Below are positions 9,607-18,894 of a stretch of DNA of 64,000 nt, one piece after another. The notes beneath the pieces were generated by a model that saw only the letters and a list, made by a program, of their open reading frames with translations, ran no database searches and was not told where the DNA came from. Position numbers and translations under genes: made by a program. The stretch comes from an uncultured Flavobacteriaceae bacterium (GTDB lineage: Bacteria > Bacteroidota > Bacteroidia > Flavobacteriales > Flavobacteriaceae): contig CANKZQ010000005.1 in assembly GCA_947488345.1 (NCBI GenBank), forward strand, positions 62,001 to 126,000. Direction: 5' to 3'. Position 1 is the stretch's first letter. Each line of letters begins with the position of its first letter.

Positions 9607-10320
9607 ATGCACAAAAAGTTAGAAGCAGAACTCGTGAGCCTAGCGCATCGAATTTTGCAAATGAAAAATAAAGATGAAGTAATCGCATTGCGGGACAAAG
9701 CAAAAGATGTTTATGAGCGATTGTCGGTGTTGGCTTTTGTTGATGAATATATTGCGACCTCAAATCAAGACATTGATAAAGCAGCAATCATACAACAAAT
9801 TGAGAAAGCTACCGAAAAGGTTGAAACTAAAGCAGCCCCTACAAAAGTTGAACCTGTAATTACTAAGAAAGAAGATGCTCGAATAGCCGAAGAAAAGCAA
9901 TCGAAAGAGGAGACGATATTCGTGCCCAAATTTGATTCTGTTAAAATTGATTTACAAAGTCTAAAATCAAATCAAATTAGCTCAAAGGAGGAATTTCGGG
10001 ACGCTATATCTGCAGATAAGACCTCCACATTATTTGAAGAAGATGATGACGATACTTTTAAGAAAGAGAAGAAAACCTTAAATGATAAATTAGTTAATAA
10101 TACCATAAAAGTCGGGTTGAACGATAGAATTGCTTTTGTAAAACATCTATTTAATCAGAGTCAAGCCGATTTTAATCGAGTTTTATCACAACTCAACACA
10201 TTCAAAACCGAAAAGGAAGCCAAAGACTTCATGTTAACCAAAGTGAAGCCAGAATATAATTGGCAAGGAAAAGAGGCCTACGAAGAGCGTTTGATGAATT
10301 TAATTGAACGTAAATTTTAA
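9607..10320 (+). CDS. Conserved flavobacterial protein, unknown function
   Basis: 237 residues, no signal peptide or TM. The N-terminal half is helical ([24 protein letters not shown]), followed by a charged low-complexity linker rich in K and E (about 75-120) and a helical C-terminal domain ([29 protein letters not shown]). It lies 18 nt upstream of the DUF4254 gene in the same direction, and the divergent tdk promoter shares the region before it. I do not recognise a function; it is likely cytoplasmic. Confidence 0.8.
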   Translation: MHKKLEAELVSLAHRILQMKNKDEVIALRDKAKDVYERLSVLAFVDEYIATSNQDIDKAAIIQQIEKATEKVETKAAPTKVEPVITKKEDARIAEEKQSKEETIFVPKFDSVKIDLQSLKSNQISSKEEFRDAISADKTSTLFEEDDDDTFKKEKKTLNDKLVNNTIKVGLNDRIAFVKHLFNQSQADFNRVLSQLNTFKTEKEAKDFMLTKVKPEYNWQGKEAYEERLMNLIERKF

Positions 10321-10338
10321 TAACCGTAACAACAAACA

Positions 10339-10941
10339 ATGAAAGCCCAAGAATATAATATTCTATTCGACAAAGTAATTAACAAGTATCATGTGCTTGA
10401 TAATGTAGATCAGCCATTCGAAAACCCATATAATAAAACAGAATTAGAACACCTTTTATATAGAAAATGCTGGATTGATACAGTGCAGTGGCATTTTGAA
10501 GATATTATTCGTTTACCAGACATTAACCCAGTAGAAGCACTAAAGCTTAAACGTAAAATTGATGCATCTAATCAAGATAGAACGGATATGGTTGAGTATG
10601 TGGATAGTTACTTTTTAGATCGCTATAAGAAGGTAGAGGTGCACAGTGACGCCACGATAAATACTGAAAGTCCCGCATGGGCGATAGATAGATTGTCAAT
10701 TTTAGCATTGAAAATTTATCATATGAAAGAAGAAGCAAATAGAGAAAGCGCTTCAGAAATTCATAGAAAAAATTGTAAAGATAAATTGAATGTTCTGTTA
10801 GAACAACGTAAAGACCTAACTACTGCTATCGACGATTTATTAATAGATATTTCGAGAGGAAAGAAATACATGAAAGTGTATAAGCAAATGAAGATGTACA
10901 ATGACGATGATTTAAACCCGATGCTGTACGCTAAAAAATAA
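10339..10941 (+). CDS. DUF4254 family protein
   Basis: A 200-residue cytoplasmic helical protein matching my memory of the DUF4254 family in Bacteroidota (CWIDTVQWHFEDIIRLPDINP; NRESASEIHRKNCKDKLNVLLEQRKDL). No catalytic motif or assigned function is known to me. It is placed between the unknown 237-residue protein and a DUF3089 lipoprotein, with a 15-nt gap to the latter, so all three may form one operon. Confidence 0.8.
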   Translation: MKAQEYNILFDKVINKYHVLDNVDQPFENPYNKTELEHLLYRKCWIDTVQWHFEDIIRLPDINPVEALKLKRKIDASNQDRTDMVEYVDSYFLDRYKKVEVHSDATINTESPAWAIDRLSILALKIYHMKEEANRESASEIHRKNCKDKLNVLLEQRKDLTTAIDDLLIDISRGKKYMKVYKQMKMYNDDDLNPMLYAKK

Positions 10942-10956
10942 ACACTTTATAACTAG

Positions 10957-11979
10957 ATGCGGTATTTGAGGAGTTATGTTTTTCAGGTGTTTGTTATTTT
11001 ACTACTATGTTCGAGTTGTAGAGTGACCTATCGTACATCTGATTTTAATGCCACAAGAATTCCTAAGAAACCAGATTATGAAAACGAATATAATTGGGCC
11101 GTATTACCTACAAAATACACACCTAAACTCGAAGCGGTAAGACGTACTGTTACTCAAGAATTAGAGGCAGATGTGTTTTATGTATATCCTACGTTAATTA
11201 CTGGTAAAAAAGATACGCGCTGGAATATTGCGATTAATGATGTCGAGCAACAAGAAAAAGTATTGAACAAGGCTGTTCATTTTCAAGCTTCGGCTTGGGC
11301 AACTTCTGGAAACGTATATGTTCCTTACTATAGACAGGCCCATATACGATCTTATCGTATGTTAGAGCAAGGAGGGAAGGAAGCGTTAATGCTAGCTTAC
11401 GAAGATGTAAAGGCGGCTTTCGAGGTGTATTTAGAAAAATACAATCAAGGAAGGCCTATTATTATTGCCAGTCACAGTCAGGGCACGACTCACACAAGTT
11501 TATTATTAAAAGATTTCTTTGACGATAAGCCCTTGCAAAAACGATTAGTAGCGGCGTACCTTATCGGAATCGGAATTGACAAGAATGAATTTAAAACCAT
11601 AAACGTCATGACCAAGCCAGAGGAAACAGGTGGTTTTGTATCTTGGAATACCTATAAAAAAAACAAACTCCCAAAAAAATATGAACGCTGGTACAAGGGT
11701 AAAGTTAGTTCAAACCCTGTAACCTGGGATACCTCCGCAACTAGCTCTCGAGATGATCACAAAGGTTTTTTGTTTAGTAATGATAAGATCTACGATAAGG
11801 CATTGAAGTTGCAAGTTATAGATGGTATGTTATGGACGACATTGCCTCGTTTTCCGTTGCGCGTTTTTATTATGTTCAAGAAGAATTATCATATTGGCGA
11901 TGTAAACTTGTTTTGGAAAGACATTCAGGAAAATGCAGAACTGAGAACTAAAAATTGGTTGAAAAAAGAAATTAATTGA
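10957..11979 (+). CDS. DUF3089 alpha/beta-hydrolase lipoprotein
   Basis: 340 residues with a lipoprotein signal (VFVILLLCSSC). The alpha/beta-hydrolase nucleophile elbow is seen as IIIASHSQGT, where the first Gly of GxSxG is replaced by Ser. It belongs with DUF3089 proteins, which include putative esterases; the substrate is unknown. The 3' end overlaps the convergent ArsC-like gene by 8 nt (11972-11979). Confidence 0.8.
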   Translation: MRYLRSYVFQVFVILLLCSSCRVTYRTSDFNATRIPKKPDYENEYNWAVLPTKYTPKLEAVRRTVTQELEADVFYVYPTLITGKKDTRWNIAINDVEQQEKVLNKAVHFQASAWATSGNVYVPYYRQAHIRSYRMLEQGGKEALMLAYEDVKAAFEVYLEKYNQGRPIIIASHSQGTTHTSLLLKDFFDDKPLQKRLVAAYLIGIGIDKNEFKTINVMTKPEETGGFVSWNTYKKNKLPKKYERWYKGKVSSNPVTWDTSATSSRDDHKGFLFSNDKIYDKALKLQVIDGMLWTTLPRFPLRVFIMFKKNYHIGDVNLFWKDIQENAELRTKNWLKKEIN

Positions 11980-12319
11980 GAAATGCTACAAGAGCCTCTA
12001 CATTTTTCTTAGCGTTTCCAATAAATATGTTACCATTAACGAGTACCACAGGTCTTTTTAAGAAAGTATACTCTTCTAAAATTAGTTGCTTATAATCTTG
12101 TTCTGTCAACGTTTGATTTTTTAAATCCATGGCAGCATATTTCCGAGATCGCCTGCTAAAGAGTGCTTCATAACTTTTAGACAAAGCCTTCATTTCTTCT
12201 ATCTGTTGTACTGTAATAGGTTGTGTTTTTATTTCTTGTAATTCAAATCCATCAAGCGGAATTTGTTTTAAAATACGTTTGCAGGTATCACAAGTTTTTA
12301 AGTAATATATTTTTTTCAT
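11972..12319 (-). CDS. ArsC/Spx-family thioredoxin-fold protein
   Basis: 115 residues starting at the ATG at 12319 (MKKIYYLKTCDTCKRIL); the track start is a TTG nine bases upstream and less likely. The N-terminal CDTCKR motif and RSRKYAAMDL in the middle match the ArsC/YffB/Spx family. It could be a glutathione- or thioredoxin-linked reductase; no arsenic genes are nearby, so arsenate reduction is not supported by context. Confidence 0.85.
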   Translation of the reverse strand: MKKIYYLKTCDTCKRILKQIPLDGFELQEIKTQPITVQQIEEMKALSKSYEALFSRRSRKYAAMDLKNQTLTEQDYKQLILEEYTFLKRPVVLVNGNIFIGNAKKNVEALVAFLN

Positions 12320-12387
12320 GTTTGCCAAGTTTATTTTATCATTTGCTCTTTATATTACGAAACGGCGTTTCAAGGCATAAAAATAAA

Positions 12388-12417
12388 TTGTTTTCAATAG
12401 AAAAAGCAATACTTTTA
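12388..12417 (+). promoter_or_regulatory. Putative promoter of the DinB-like gene
   Basis: TTG at 12388-12390 (-33) and TACTTTTA at 12410-12417 (-7) are 19 nt apart, close to the Bacteroidota consensus. The ATG follows 17 nt after the -7 box. Confidence 0.55.
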
Positions 12418-12434
12418 TCGCAAATTTAATATTC

Positions 12435-12890
12435 ATGGACAAACAGTTCGAAATTTTGATTGCAAACAGAGCTCTAATTCTCAATATAGTTGAAAATCTG
12501 AATCTAGAGCAGTGCAATAAGATACCCAAGGGATTTAAGAATAATATCGCTTGGAACATTGCACATTTAGTCGTAACGCAACAATTATTGTGTTATGCTA
12601 AGTCAGAATTATCAGTTTTAGTAGCTGAAGATTTGATAGAAACGCATAAAAAAGGCACTGTACCAAATAGAGATCTCGTTCAAGAAGAATTAGATCATAT
12701 AAAAGAACAATTAATAGGTCTGCCAAATACTTTTAAGGAGGATTATTCAGCAGGTATTTTTAAAGTTTATAACAGTTATACAACGAGTGCAAATGTTACT
12801 TTAAATTCTATTGAAGATGCCATAGAGTTTAATAATTTCCATGAAGGGATTCATTTAGGAACAATTATGTCACTTAAAAAATTAGTTTAA
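12435..12890 (+). CDS. DinB-family (four-helix) protein
   Basis: 151 residues of the DinB/YfiT-like superfamily, usually metal-binding four-helix bundles of unknown or thiol-S-transferase role. Metal-ligand candidates are visible as [10 protein letters not shown] (first His) and [10 protein letters not shown] (second pair HxxxH). It lies 4 nt upstream of the antiporter gene. Confidence 0.85.
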   Translation: MDKQFEILIANRALILNIVENLNLEQCNKIPKGFKNNIAWNIAHLVVTQQLLCYAKSELSVLVAEDLIETHKKGTVPNRDLVQEELDHIKEQLIGLPNTFKEDYSAGIFKVYNSYTTSANVTLNSIEDAIEFNNFHEGIHLGTIMSLKKLV

Positions 12891-12894
12891 TATC

Positions 12895-14127
12895 ATGGAT
12901 TATTTCGCAATTGCCACTGTGCTCATCGTTTTGTCTGCTGTTTTTGGTTATATCAATACTAAATTTATCAAACTGCCAGATACTATTGGTTTAATGGTCA
13001 TTACCATACTATTTACTTTTGCCGTATTTGTGTTGAGTTATTTTGATAGTACGTTGTTAGAAAAAGAAGTAGAACTCATAACCTCTATAGACTTTGAAAC
13101 GGTACTGTTAGATGTAATGTTAAGTTTTTTACTCTTTGCAGGAGCGTTGCACACTAATTTTCAACAATTAAAGATTCAACGAAAACCAATTTTAATATTT
13201 GCGACATTAGGAACCTTGGTGTCGACTTTTTTATCAGGCATTCTGGTGTATTATGTATTGCAGTTGATAGGGTTACCTGTAGATTTTATTTATTGTTTGT
13301 TGTTTGGAGCACTCATTTCTCCAACCGATCCTATCGCCGTGTTGGGAATTATGAAGAAAGTAGGCGCACCCAAAAAACTCGAAACAAAAATTGTGGGAGA
13401 ATCGTTATTTAATGATGGGGTAGGAGTTGTTATTTTCTTAACTATTTATCAGATAGCTAAAGGGGGTACAGAGATCTCTGTTACACATATAGCCGAGTTG
13501 TTTTTAGTTGAAGTATTGGGTGGTATTGCACTCGGGTTAGCCATAGGTTGGATTACATATCGATTGATGAAAAGCATTGATGATTACGACATTGAAGTGA
13601 TTATAACACTGGCGGCTGTTATGGGAGGTACTATGTTAGCACAGCAATTTCATGTTTCTGCTCCCTTAGCCATGGTCACGGCTGGATTAGTAGTTGGTAA
13701 TGATACAATTCGAAGTACTTCAATGAGTGAACTTACAGAACAGTATGTAGATAAATTTTGGGAGCTTATCGATGTGCTGCTAAACACGATTCTATTTGTA
13801 ATGATTGGTATGGAAATACTTATTCTAACATTCGACGGTAAATTTATTTTAGCAGGGTTTATTATTATTCCGGTGTTATTATTAGCGAGATATGTCTCTT
13901 TGTTATTGCCAATAAAGCTGTATGCCAAGAAGTTAGATTTTGTGCCAAGAACGAATTTAATTATGACTTGGGGAGGTTTACGAGGAGGTATTTCGATTGC
14001 TTTAGCATTAAGCCTGACCGAAGTTATGGAACGTGATTTATTTTTAGTCATTACGTATATCGTGGTGGTCTTTTCGATTATAGTGCAAGGATTAACAGTT
14101 GGAAAATTAATTAAGAAGTTTGCATAA
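12895..14127 (+). CDS. Na+/H+ antiporter, CPA1 type
   Basis: A 410-residue inner-membrane cation/proton exchanger with about 12 TM segments. The CPA1 signatures are visible: [16 protein letters not shown], and [13 protein letters not shown] with the conserved Asp needed for transport. Near the C-terminus [17 protein letters not shown] is the usual CPA1 motif. It ends without a regulatory tail domain. It regulates pH and sodium, fitting a marine organism. Confidence 0.93.
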   Translation: MDYFAIATVLIVLSAVFGYINTKFIKLPDTIGLMVITILFTFAVFVLSYFDSTLLEKEVELITSIDFETVLLDVMLSFLLFAGALHTNFQQLKIQRKPILIFATLGTLVSTFLSGILVYYVLQLIGLPVDFIYCLLFGALISPTDPIAVLGIMKKVGAPKKLETKIVGESLFNDGVGVVIFLTIYQIAKGGTEISVTHIAELFLVEVLGGIALGLAIGWITYRLMKSIDDYDIEVIITLAAVMGGTMLAQQFHVSAPLAMVTAGLVVGNDTIRSTSMSELTEQYVDKFWELIDVLLNTILFVMIGMEILILTFDGKFILAGFIIIPVLLLARYVSLLLPIKLYAKKLDFVPRTNLIMTWGGLRGGISIALALSLTEVMERDLFLVITYIVVVFSIIVQGLTVGKLIKKFA

Positions 14128-14184
14128 CCTTAAAAATGTAAGGTTAATGTATTTTAGCAGACTTAAAAGCGAAAAATCTATAAA

Positions 14185-15330
14185 ATGAAATTCAATACAA
14201 AAACAATTCATGGAGGTCAAGAACACGATCCAGCTACAGGTGCGGTGATGCCTCCAATATATCAAACATCTACATACGCCCAGAGTAGTCCAGGAAAACA
14301 TAAAGGTTATGAATATTCGCGTGCTGCAAATCCGACAAGGACAGCCCTAGAAAATAATTTTGCCGCGATTGAAAACGGAACACACGGTTTTGCCTTTTCT
14401 TCAGGACTGGCAGCAATTGATTGCGTTTTAAAATTATTAAATCCGGGTGATGAAGTCATTGCAGGAGATGATCTTTACGGAGGAACTTATAGAATGTTTA
14501 CCCGTATGTTTGAGAAATATGGGTTGAAATTTCATTTTGTGAATATGGAAGAATCAGCTAATGTTGAAGCTTTGATCAATGACAACACAAAATTGATTTG
14601 GATTGAAACACCTACAAACCCGTTGATGAAAATTGCAGATATTCAAGAGATATCAACGTTAGTAAAAAGAAAAGACTCGAATATTTTAGTCGCCGTTGAT
14701 AATACTTTTGCAACACCTTATCTACAACTTCCTTTAGATTTAGGCGCTGATATTGTGATGCATTCGGCAACCAAATATTTAGGAGGTCACTCAGATTTAG
14801 TGATGGGTGCATTGATGGTAAAAGATAAAACATTAGCTGAGGAACTGCATTTTATTCAGTTTGCTGGCGGTGCTGTTGCTGGACCGCAAGATAGTTTTTT
14901 GGCCTTGAGAGGAATTAAAACCTTACATATACGCATGCAACGTCACTGTGAAAATGGAATGGCAATTGCAGAGTATCTAGAAACGCACCCTAAAATCGCA
15001 TCGGTTTTTTATCCTGGTTTAGAAAGTGATAAAAGCCATGAGATTGCGAAAAAGCAAATGAAAGATTTTGGAGGAATGGTATCTTTTAAACTGAAAGAAG
15101 AAAGTGAGGCAGCCGCGTTTAAAATCTTAGAAAGTTTCAAGGTGTTTACATTAGCAGAATCATTAGGCGGGGTTGAAAGCTTAGTAAACCATCCAATTAC
15201 AATGACACATGCCTCGATTCCTGCGAAAGAAAGAGAGAAAATCGGGATTACGAATTCTTTAATACGACTAAGTGTTGGTATCGAAGATATCGAAGATTTA
15301 TTAGCAGATTTAGAGCAGGCACTTCGATAG
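14185..15330 (+). CDS. metB: Cystathionine gamma-synthase / gamma-lyase type PLP enzyme
   Basis: 381 residues of the Cys/Met-metabolism PLP family. The PLP lysine motif is HSATKYLGGHSDLVMGA, and the substrate-binding region is SLGGVESLVNHPITMTHA, ending with RLSVGIEDIEDLLADL. Synthase and lyase activities cannot be told apart from motifs alone, so the symbol is provisional. A hairpin follows. No riboswitch was seen in the short 57-nt leader. Confidence 0.85.
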   Translation: MKFNTKTIHGGQEHDPATGAVMPPIYQTSTYAQSSPGKHKGYEYSRAANPTRTALENNFAAIENGTHGFAFSSGLAAIDCVLKLLNPGDEVIAGDDLYGGTYRMFTRMFEKYGLKFHFVNMEESANVEALINDNTKLIWIETPTNPLMKIADIQEISTLVKRKDSNILVAVDNTFATPYLQLPLDLGADIVMHSATKYLGGHSDLVMGALMVKDKTLAEELHFIQFAGGAVAGPQDSFLALRGIKTLHIRMQRHCENGMAIAEYLETHPKIASVFYPGLESDKSHEIAKKQMKDFGGMVSFKLKEESEAAAFKILESFKVFTLAESLGGVESLVNHPITMTHASIPAKEREKIGITNSLIRLSVGIEDIEDLLADLEQALR

Positions 15331-15345
15331 CATTACGAGCATAAA

Positions 15346-15385
15346 ATTAAAAAACCCATTCTTTATTAAGATAATAGAGAATGGG
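15346..15385 (-). terminator. Intrinsic terminator of the MORN gene
   Basis: Inverted repeat CCCATTCTTTATTA / TAATAGAGAATGGG (loop AGA, one G-U pair). On the minus strand the stem is followed by TTTTTTAATT, so it terminates the MORN-protein transcript; it may also slow readthrough from metB. Confidence 0.85.
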
Positions 15386-15463
15386 AAATTGCTATGAAAA
15401 AGGGAAACTTTTTACAGTCTCCTATGAAATAGTCGTTGTATTCAGCTCTAACTTACATTAAAA

Positions 15464-16045
15464 TTATCCTTTAGGCTTAAATTCATATGAATTTTGGTTG
15501 ATGCCTGTGCCAGTAACATACTGATTATCGATATATCGACCTCCAATGTTCACACTTTCTTTATAGTAAAAGTTAGCAATACCGTGTTTTAAATTGTTTT
15601 GCCATGTACCTTCATAAATGCTCCCGTTGGCATAATAATAAATACCATACCCACTGCGAATTCCATGGCTGTAATTGCCTACATATTTAGAGCCATCATT
15701 CCAAATATATTGACCCTGACCATGTCTTTTATCATCTTGCCAATTACCACTATATACATCACCGTTCGTCCATTTATAACTCCCTTCACCATGTCTCAAT
15801 TTGTTTTTCCATTCCCCAAAGTAAGTACCACTCGTATAATTCATAGTGCCCGTACCATTCTCGCAATCTCCAGCAATACAAACGGGTTCTCGCACAATAG
15901 TTTGCTCTTTCTTTTCCGATAAATCGGATTTCACGGCCTCGGATGGCACCTCTTTTTTGACCTGGTCATCAACTTTTGGTGGATCTTTAACTTGGCCGTA
16001 CATTCCGATCGGGAGTAATAATAACAGTGTAATTATTTTTTTCAT
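15464..16045 (-). CDS. Exported MORN-repeat protein
   Basis: 193 residues beginning at the ATG at 16045, which gives a clean signal peptide (MKKIITLLLLLPIGMYGQ); the longer track ORF upstream covers the divergent promoter. About four MORN repeats follow (YFGEWKNKLRHGEGSYKWTNG and similar), after a charged linker. MORN repeats are general protein or lipid interaction modules, so no enzymatic role is proposed. Confidence 0.88.
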   Translation of the reverse strand: MKKIITLLLLLPIGMYGQVKDPPKVDDQVKKEVPSEAVKSDLSEKKEQTIVREPVCIAGDCENGTGTMNYTSGTYFGEWKNKLRHGEGSYKWTNGDVYSGNWQDDKRHGQGQYIWNDGSKYVGNYSHGIRSGYGIYYYANGSIYEGTWQNNLKHGIANFYYKESVNIGGRYIDNQYVTGTGINQNSYEFKPKG

Positions 16046-16193
16046 CTTTTTGTTTATTGAACTATAACACAACCATAACGCAAAAAATGTACGAAATAGT
16101 ATGAACTTGTGGCTTGATAATGAATTATTTAGCGAATAAGTTAAATTTATTATAAAAATACATTTTATTCTGTTAACTAAATGCCTGATTGTA

Positions 16194-16201
16194 TACTTTT
16201 G
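16194..16201 (+). promoter_or_regulatory. -7 box directly before the start codon
   Basis: TACTTTTG fits the consensus -7 exactly. It ends 3 nt before the ATG at 16205, which implies a leaderless or nearly leaderless transcript. Confidence 0.55.
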
Positions 16202-16204
16202 TGT

Positions 16205-16729
16205 ATGAGGTATTTTAAATTGGTGAAAGTTTTCATTGTTGTTTGTTTTGTATTCGTTATTTCTTCGTGTAAGAATGAAACGCAAACTGCTAAAAAATCT
16301 AAAGAAAACGACGTTATTGAAATCTATAATTTTAAAGAGTTAAAGCCATTATTAAATAGAACAGATGATAATAGAATCCATGTTGTTAATTTTTGGGCAA
16401 CATGGTGTGCTCCTTGTGTGAAAGAATTGCCATATTTTGAAGAATTACATACCTCGAATGAGGATGTTGAGGTCGTTTTGGTGAGTCTTGACTTTCCAGA
16501 TAAATTCGAATCTCAATTGATACCTTTTGTAAAGAAAAGAAATCTCAGTCCTCAAGTAATTTTATTAGATGACCCTAATGAGAATGAATGGATTGCTGAA
16601 ATCGATCCTTCATGGCAAGGGGCATTACCAGCAACGTTGATTTATTCGAAAGATAAAAGAGCTTTTTATGCGCAATCTTTTACTCGAGAAGATTTGTTAA
16701 AAGAAATAGAGAAATTCACTAAAATTTAA
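16205..16729 (+). CDS. TlpA-like thioredoxin lipoprotein
   Basis: 174 residues. I moved the start to the ATG at 16205 because it yields a lipoprotein signal (MRYFKLVKVFIVVCFVFVISSC) and lies just after a consensus -7 box, whereas the track start lies upstream of that box. The redox site is WATWCAPCVKELP, as in TlpA/ResA, which reduce disulfides outside the inner membrane. It is followed after 4 nt by another thioredoxin-fold gene, so the two likely work together. Confidence 0.9.
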   Translation: MRYFKLVKVFIVVCFVFVISSCKNETQTAKKSKENDVIEIYNFKELKPLLNRTDDNRIHVVNFWATWCAPCVKELPYFEELHTSNEDVEVVLVSLDFPDKFESQLIPFVKKRNLSPQVILLDDPNENEWIAEIDPSWQGALPATLIYSKDKRAFYAQSFTREDLLKEIEKFTKI

Positions 16730-16733
16730 TAGT

Positions 16734-17357
16734 ATGAAAAATATAAAATTATTATTGTTCGCTATAGTGGTACTATCAGCATCAGCATTTGGAGTTGATA
16801 AAGAGTCATCTATGCTAAAGGATGGGTATAAAGTTGGTGATATTGCCACCGACTTTAGTTTGAAAAATGTTGATGGTCAACTGGTATCACTCGCTGATTT
16901 TAAAGACGCCAAAGGATTCATTGTAATTTTCACCTGCAATACTTGCCCAGTTTCTGTGAGGAATGAAGATCGAATTTTGGCACTAGATAAAAAATATAAG
17001 AGCTTAGGATATCCTGTTATTGCCATCAATCCAAATAATCCGGCGGTACAGCCAGGAGATAGTTATGCGTTAATGAAGGTTAGAGCAAAAGAAAAGAGAT
17101 TCACGTTTCCCTACTTATTTGACGATGGTCAAAAAATATTTCCACAATACGGTGCTACAGCTACCCCACACACTTATATTTTGAAAAAAGAGAAAGACGG
17201 GTTACGGGTGAAGTATATAGGCGGAATTGATGATAGTTCTCGCAACGCGGCTAATGTCAAAACCAAATATGTTGAAGATGCTGTAGATGCTCTATTAGCA
17301 AACAAAGAGATAAAAGTAACTTCAACAAGAGCTATTGGTTGTTCGATAAAAGTATAA
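16734..17357 (+). CDS. Exported AhpC/TSA-type thioredoxin-fold protein
   Basis: 207 residues with a signal peptide (MKNIKLLLFAIVVLSASAFG). The active-site region is FTCNTCPVSVRNEDR, a CxxCP motif of the kind found in redoxin-domain proteins with peroxiredoxin-like fold. Its C-terminus ends in AIGCSIKV, providing a third Cys. A role in periplasmic thiol or peroxide chemistry is inferred from the fold and the adjacent TlpA-like gene. Confidence 0.85.
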   Translation: MKNIKLLLFAIVVLSASAFGVDKESSMLKDGYKVGDIATDFSLKNVDGQLVSLADFKDAKGFIVIFTCNTCPVSVRNEDRILALDKKYKSLGYPVIAINPNNPAVQPGDSYALMKVRAKEKRFTFPYLFDDGQKIFPQYGATATPHTYILKKEKDGLRVKYIGGIDDSSRNAANVKTKYVEDAVDALLANKEIKVTSTRAIGCSIKV

Positions 17358-17405
17358 TGTATACAGAAAAAAGATGAATCAATAATGCGATTGCGTTTCT
17401 TTTAA

Positions 17406-17413
17406 TACTTTTG
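17406..17413 (+). promoter_or_regulatory. -7 box close to the anmK start
   Basis: TACTTTTG (consensus -7) ends 6 nt before the ATG at 17420, and overlaps the TTG used as start in the ORF track. This argues for the ATG and for a very short or absent leader. Confidence 0.55.
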
Positions 17414-17419
17414 AATGAG

Positions 17420-18496
17420 ATGAGCGTATTTAAAATTATTGGTTTAATGTCGGGCACTTCCCTTGACGGACTGGATTTGGCCTATTGTCAGATTGAACAA
17501 AAAAATGAGCAATGGTTTTTTGAGATTGTAAAGACAAAGAGCGTTTCTTATACTGAAGAAATGCGACTGCAATTACAAAATGCATTACATCTTCGAGCGG
17601 ATGAATTATTGACTTTTAATGCGAGTTATGGGACATGGCTAGGAACACAGTGCAATTTATTTATCGAACAATACGAATTAAAAGTAGATGCGATTGCTAG
17701 TCATGGTCATACGGTTCATCATCGACCTGAAAAAGGATTTACCTACCAAATAGGTTCTGGTCAGCACTTGGCAAATGTCACTGGGCATCAAGTGATTTGT
17801 GATTTTAGAACCAATGATGTGTCTTTAGGAGGGCAAGGTGCACCTTTAGTGCCTATTGGAGATCAATTACTATTCAGTCGATTTGATTTTTGCTTAAACC
17901 TTGGAGGAATTAGCAATATCTCATTTAATCATCAAGGAAAAAGGATTGCGTACGATATCGGTTTGGCAAATATGATATTAAATCATATTACCAAAAAAAT
18001 TAACCTATCATTCGATCATGATGGAATAATGGCAAGCCGTGGTGTTTTAAATGACGACATGTTAAAGCGACTAAATGCATTAGCATATTACGAACTCGAT
18101 TTTCCTAAATCTACCGGATATGAATGGTTTTTAAAAGAAGTCGTTCCAATAGTTGATAGTATTAATGATACCATCGAAAATTTATTGCACACTGCTGTAC
18201 ATCATATTTGCGAACAAATTAGTCATCAGATTTTACTATATACAAACAAACCTACAAGTACAATGCTTGTAACCGGTGGAGGTGCATTGAACTCATTTTT
18301 AATGAAAACACTGCAATCAAAGTTGAAGGGAAATATTGAAATTATTACATCAGATAAAATACTCATAGAGTTTAAAGAGACACTCGTTTTTGCATTTATG
18401 GGAGTACTTCGATTAGAGCAGAAAATAAATGTGTTGAGCTCTGTAACTGGCGCAAGGAAAGACTCTTCGAGTGGAGTTATTTTTGAACCCTCTTAA
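17420..18496 (+). CDS. anmK: Anhydro-N-acetylmuramic acid kinase
   Basis: AnmK opens the 1,6-anhydro ring and phosphorylates anhydroMurNAc during cell-wall recycling. The N-terminal ATPase motif is IGLMSGTSLDGLDLA, followed by SHGHTVHH, GGQGAPLVPIGD, NLGGISN and VTGGGALNSFL, all family hallmarks. The start is the ATG at 17420 rather than the TTG at 17411, giving 358 residues, the usual size. No murQ or other recycling gene lies beside it. Confidence 0.95.
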   Translation: MSVFKIIGLMSGTSLDGLDLAYCQIEQKNEQWFFEIVKTKSVSYTEEMRLQLQNALHLRADELLTFNASYGTWLGTQCNLFIEQYELKVDAIASHGHTVHHRPEKGFTYQIGSGQHLANVTGHQVICDFRTNDVSLGGQGAPLVPIGDQLLFSRFDFCLNLGGISNISFNHQGKRIAYDIGLANMILNHITKKINLSFDHDGIMASRGVLNDDMLKRLNALAYYELDFPKSTGYEWFLKEVVPIVDSINDTIENLLHTAVHHICEQISHQILLYTNKPTSTMLVTGGGALNSFLMKTLQSKLKGNIEIITSDKILIEFKETLVFAFMGVLRLEQKINVLSSVTGARKDSSSGVIFEPS

Positions 18497-18515
18497 CGGA
18501 GTAGATGTATTAAAA

Positions 18516-18552
18516 CAAAAAACCAAGCTATACCCTATTCCATAGCTTGGTT
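18516..18552 (-). terminator. Intrinsic terminator
   Basis: Stem AACCAAGCTAT (18521-18531) with ATAGCTTGGTT (18542-18552). On the minus strand the stem is followed by TTTTTTGTTTT, ending the transcript of the 96-residue phasin-like gene; anmK converges on it. Confidence 0.88.
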
Positions 18553-18582
18553 CATGATTAGTCTATTTAAAAAATATACCGT

Positions 18583-18873
18583 TTAGGCAAACAATTTTGT
18601 AAACCTTTTCTTGCCTTGCATCAATTGTGCTTTAAAAGTATCTAAAGCATCAAAAACGATATCTTGTTGATTAGATGCCAATTTAAAACCACTTGTGATT
18701 GCTTTTGTAGACACTTTTTGCCATTGTTCAGCGATTGTTAATGACTCATTAATAAGTTCTTCTGTTGACTGTAATGCTATGCTATTTACATTTTTCACAT
18801 TATTTTTAGTCGTATTCATAAGGGTAGCAATGTTATTTTTAACCGTAGCTACTTTTGATTTTTTTGCACTCAT
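18583..18873 (-). CDS. Small phasin-like helical protein A
   Basis: 96 residues, no signal peptide, predicted all-helical and amphipathic. The core (AEQWQKVSTKAITSGFKLASNQQDIVFDALDTFKAQ, quoted here as landmarks WQKVSTK and QQDIVFDALD) is shared with the 89-residue protein downstream and, more loosely, with the N-terminus of the gene between them. The pattern of a central WQ, a QQDI-F turn and a final GKKRFTKLF resembles phasins, the coat proteins of storage granules, but I cannot prove homology. It belongs to the lipid locus by position. Alternative: general helical stress protein. Confidence 0.7.
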   Translation of the reverse strand: MSAKKSKVATVKNNIATLMNTTKNNVKNVNSIALQSTEELINESLTIAEQWQKVSTKAITSGFKLASNQQDIVFDALDTFKAQLMQGKKRFTKLFA

Positions 18874-18894
18874 TTTTATTGAATTAAAAGGTGA

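Noticed and set aside
13650-14051. Minus-strand ORF of 133 residues in the antiporter gene
   Set aside because: Shadow of a clear CPA1 antiporter reading frame.
14128-14184. SAM riboswitch before the gamma-synthase gene
   Set aside because: The leader is only 57 nt and holds no matching stems.
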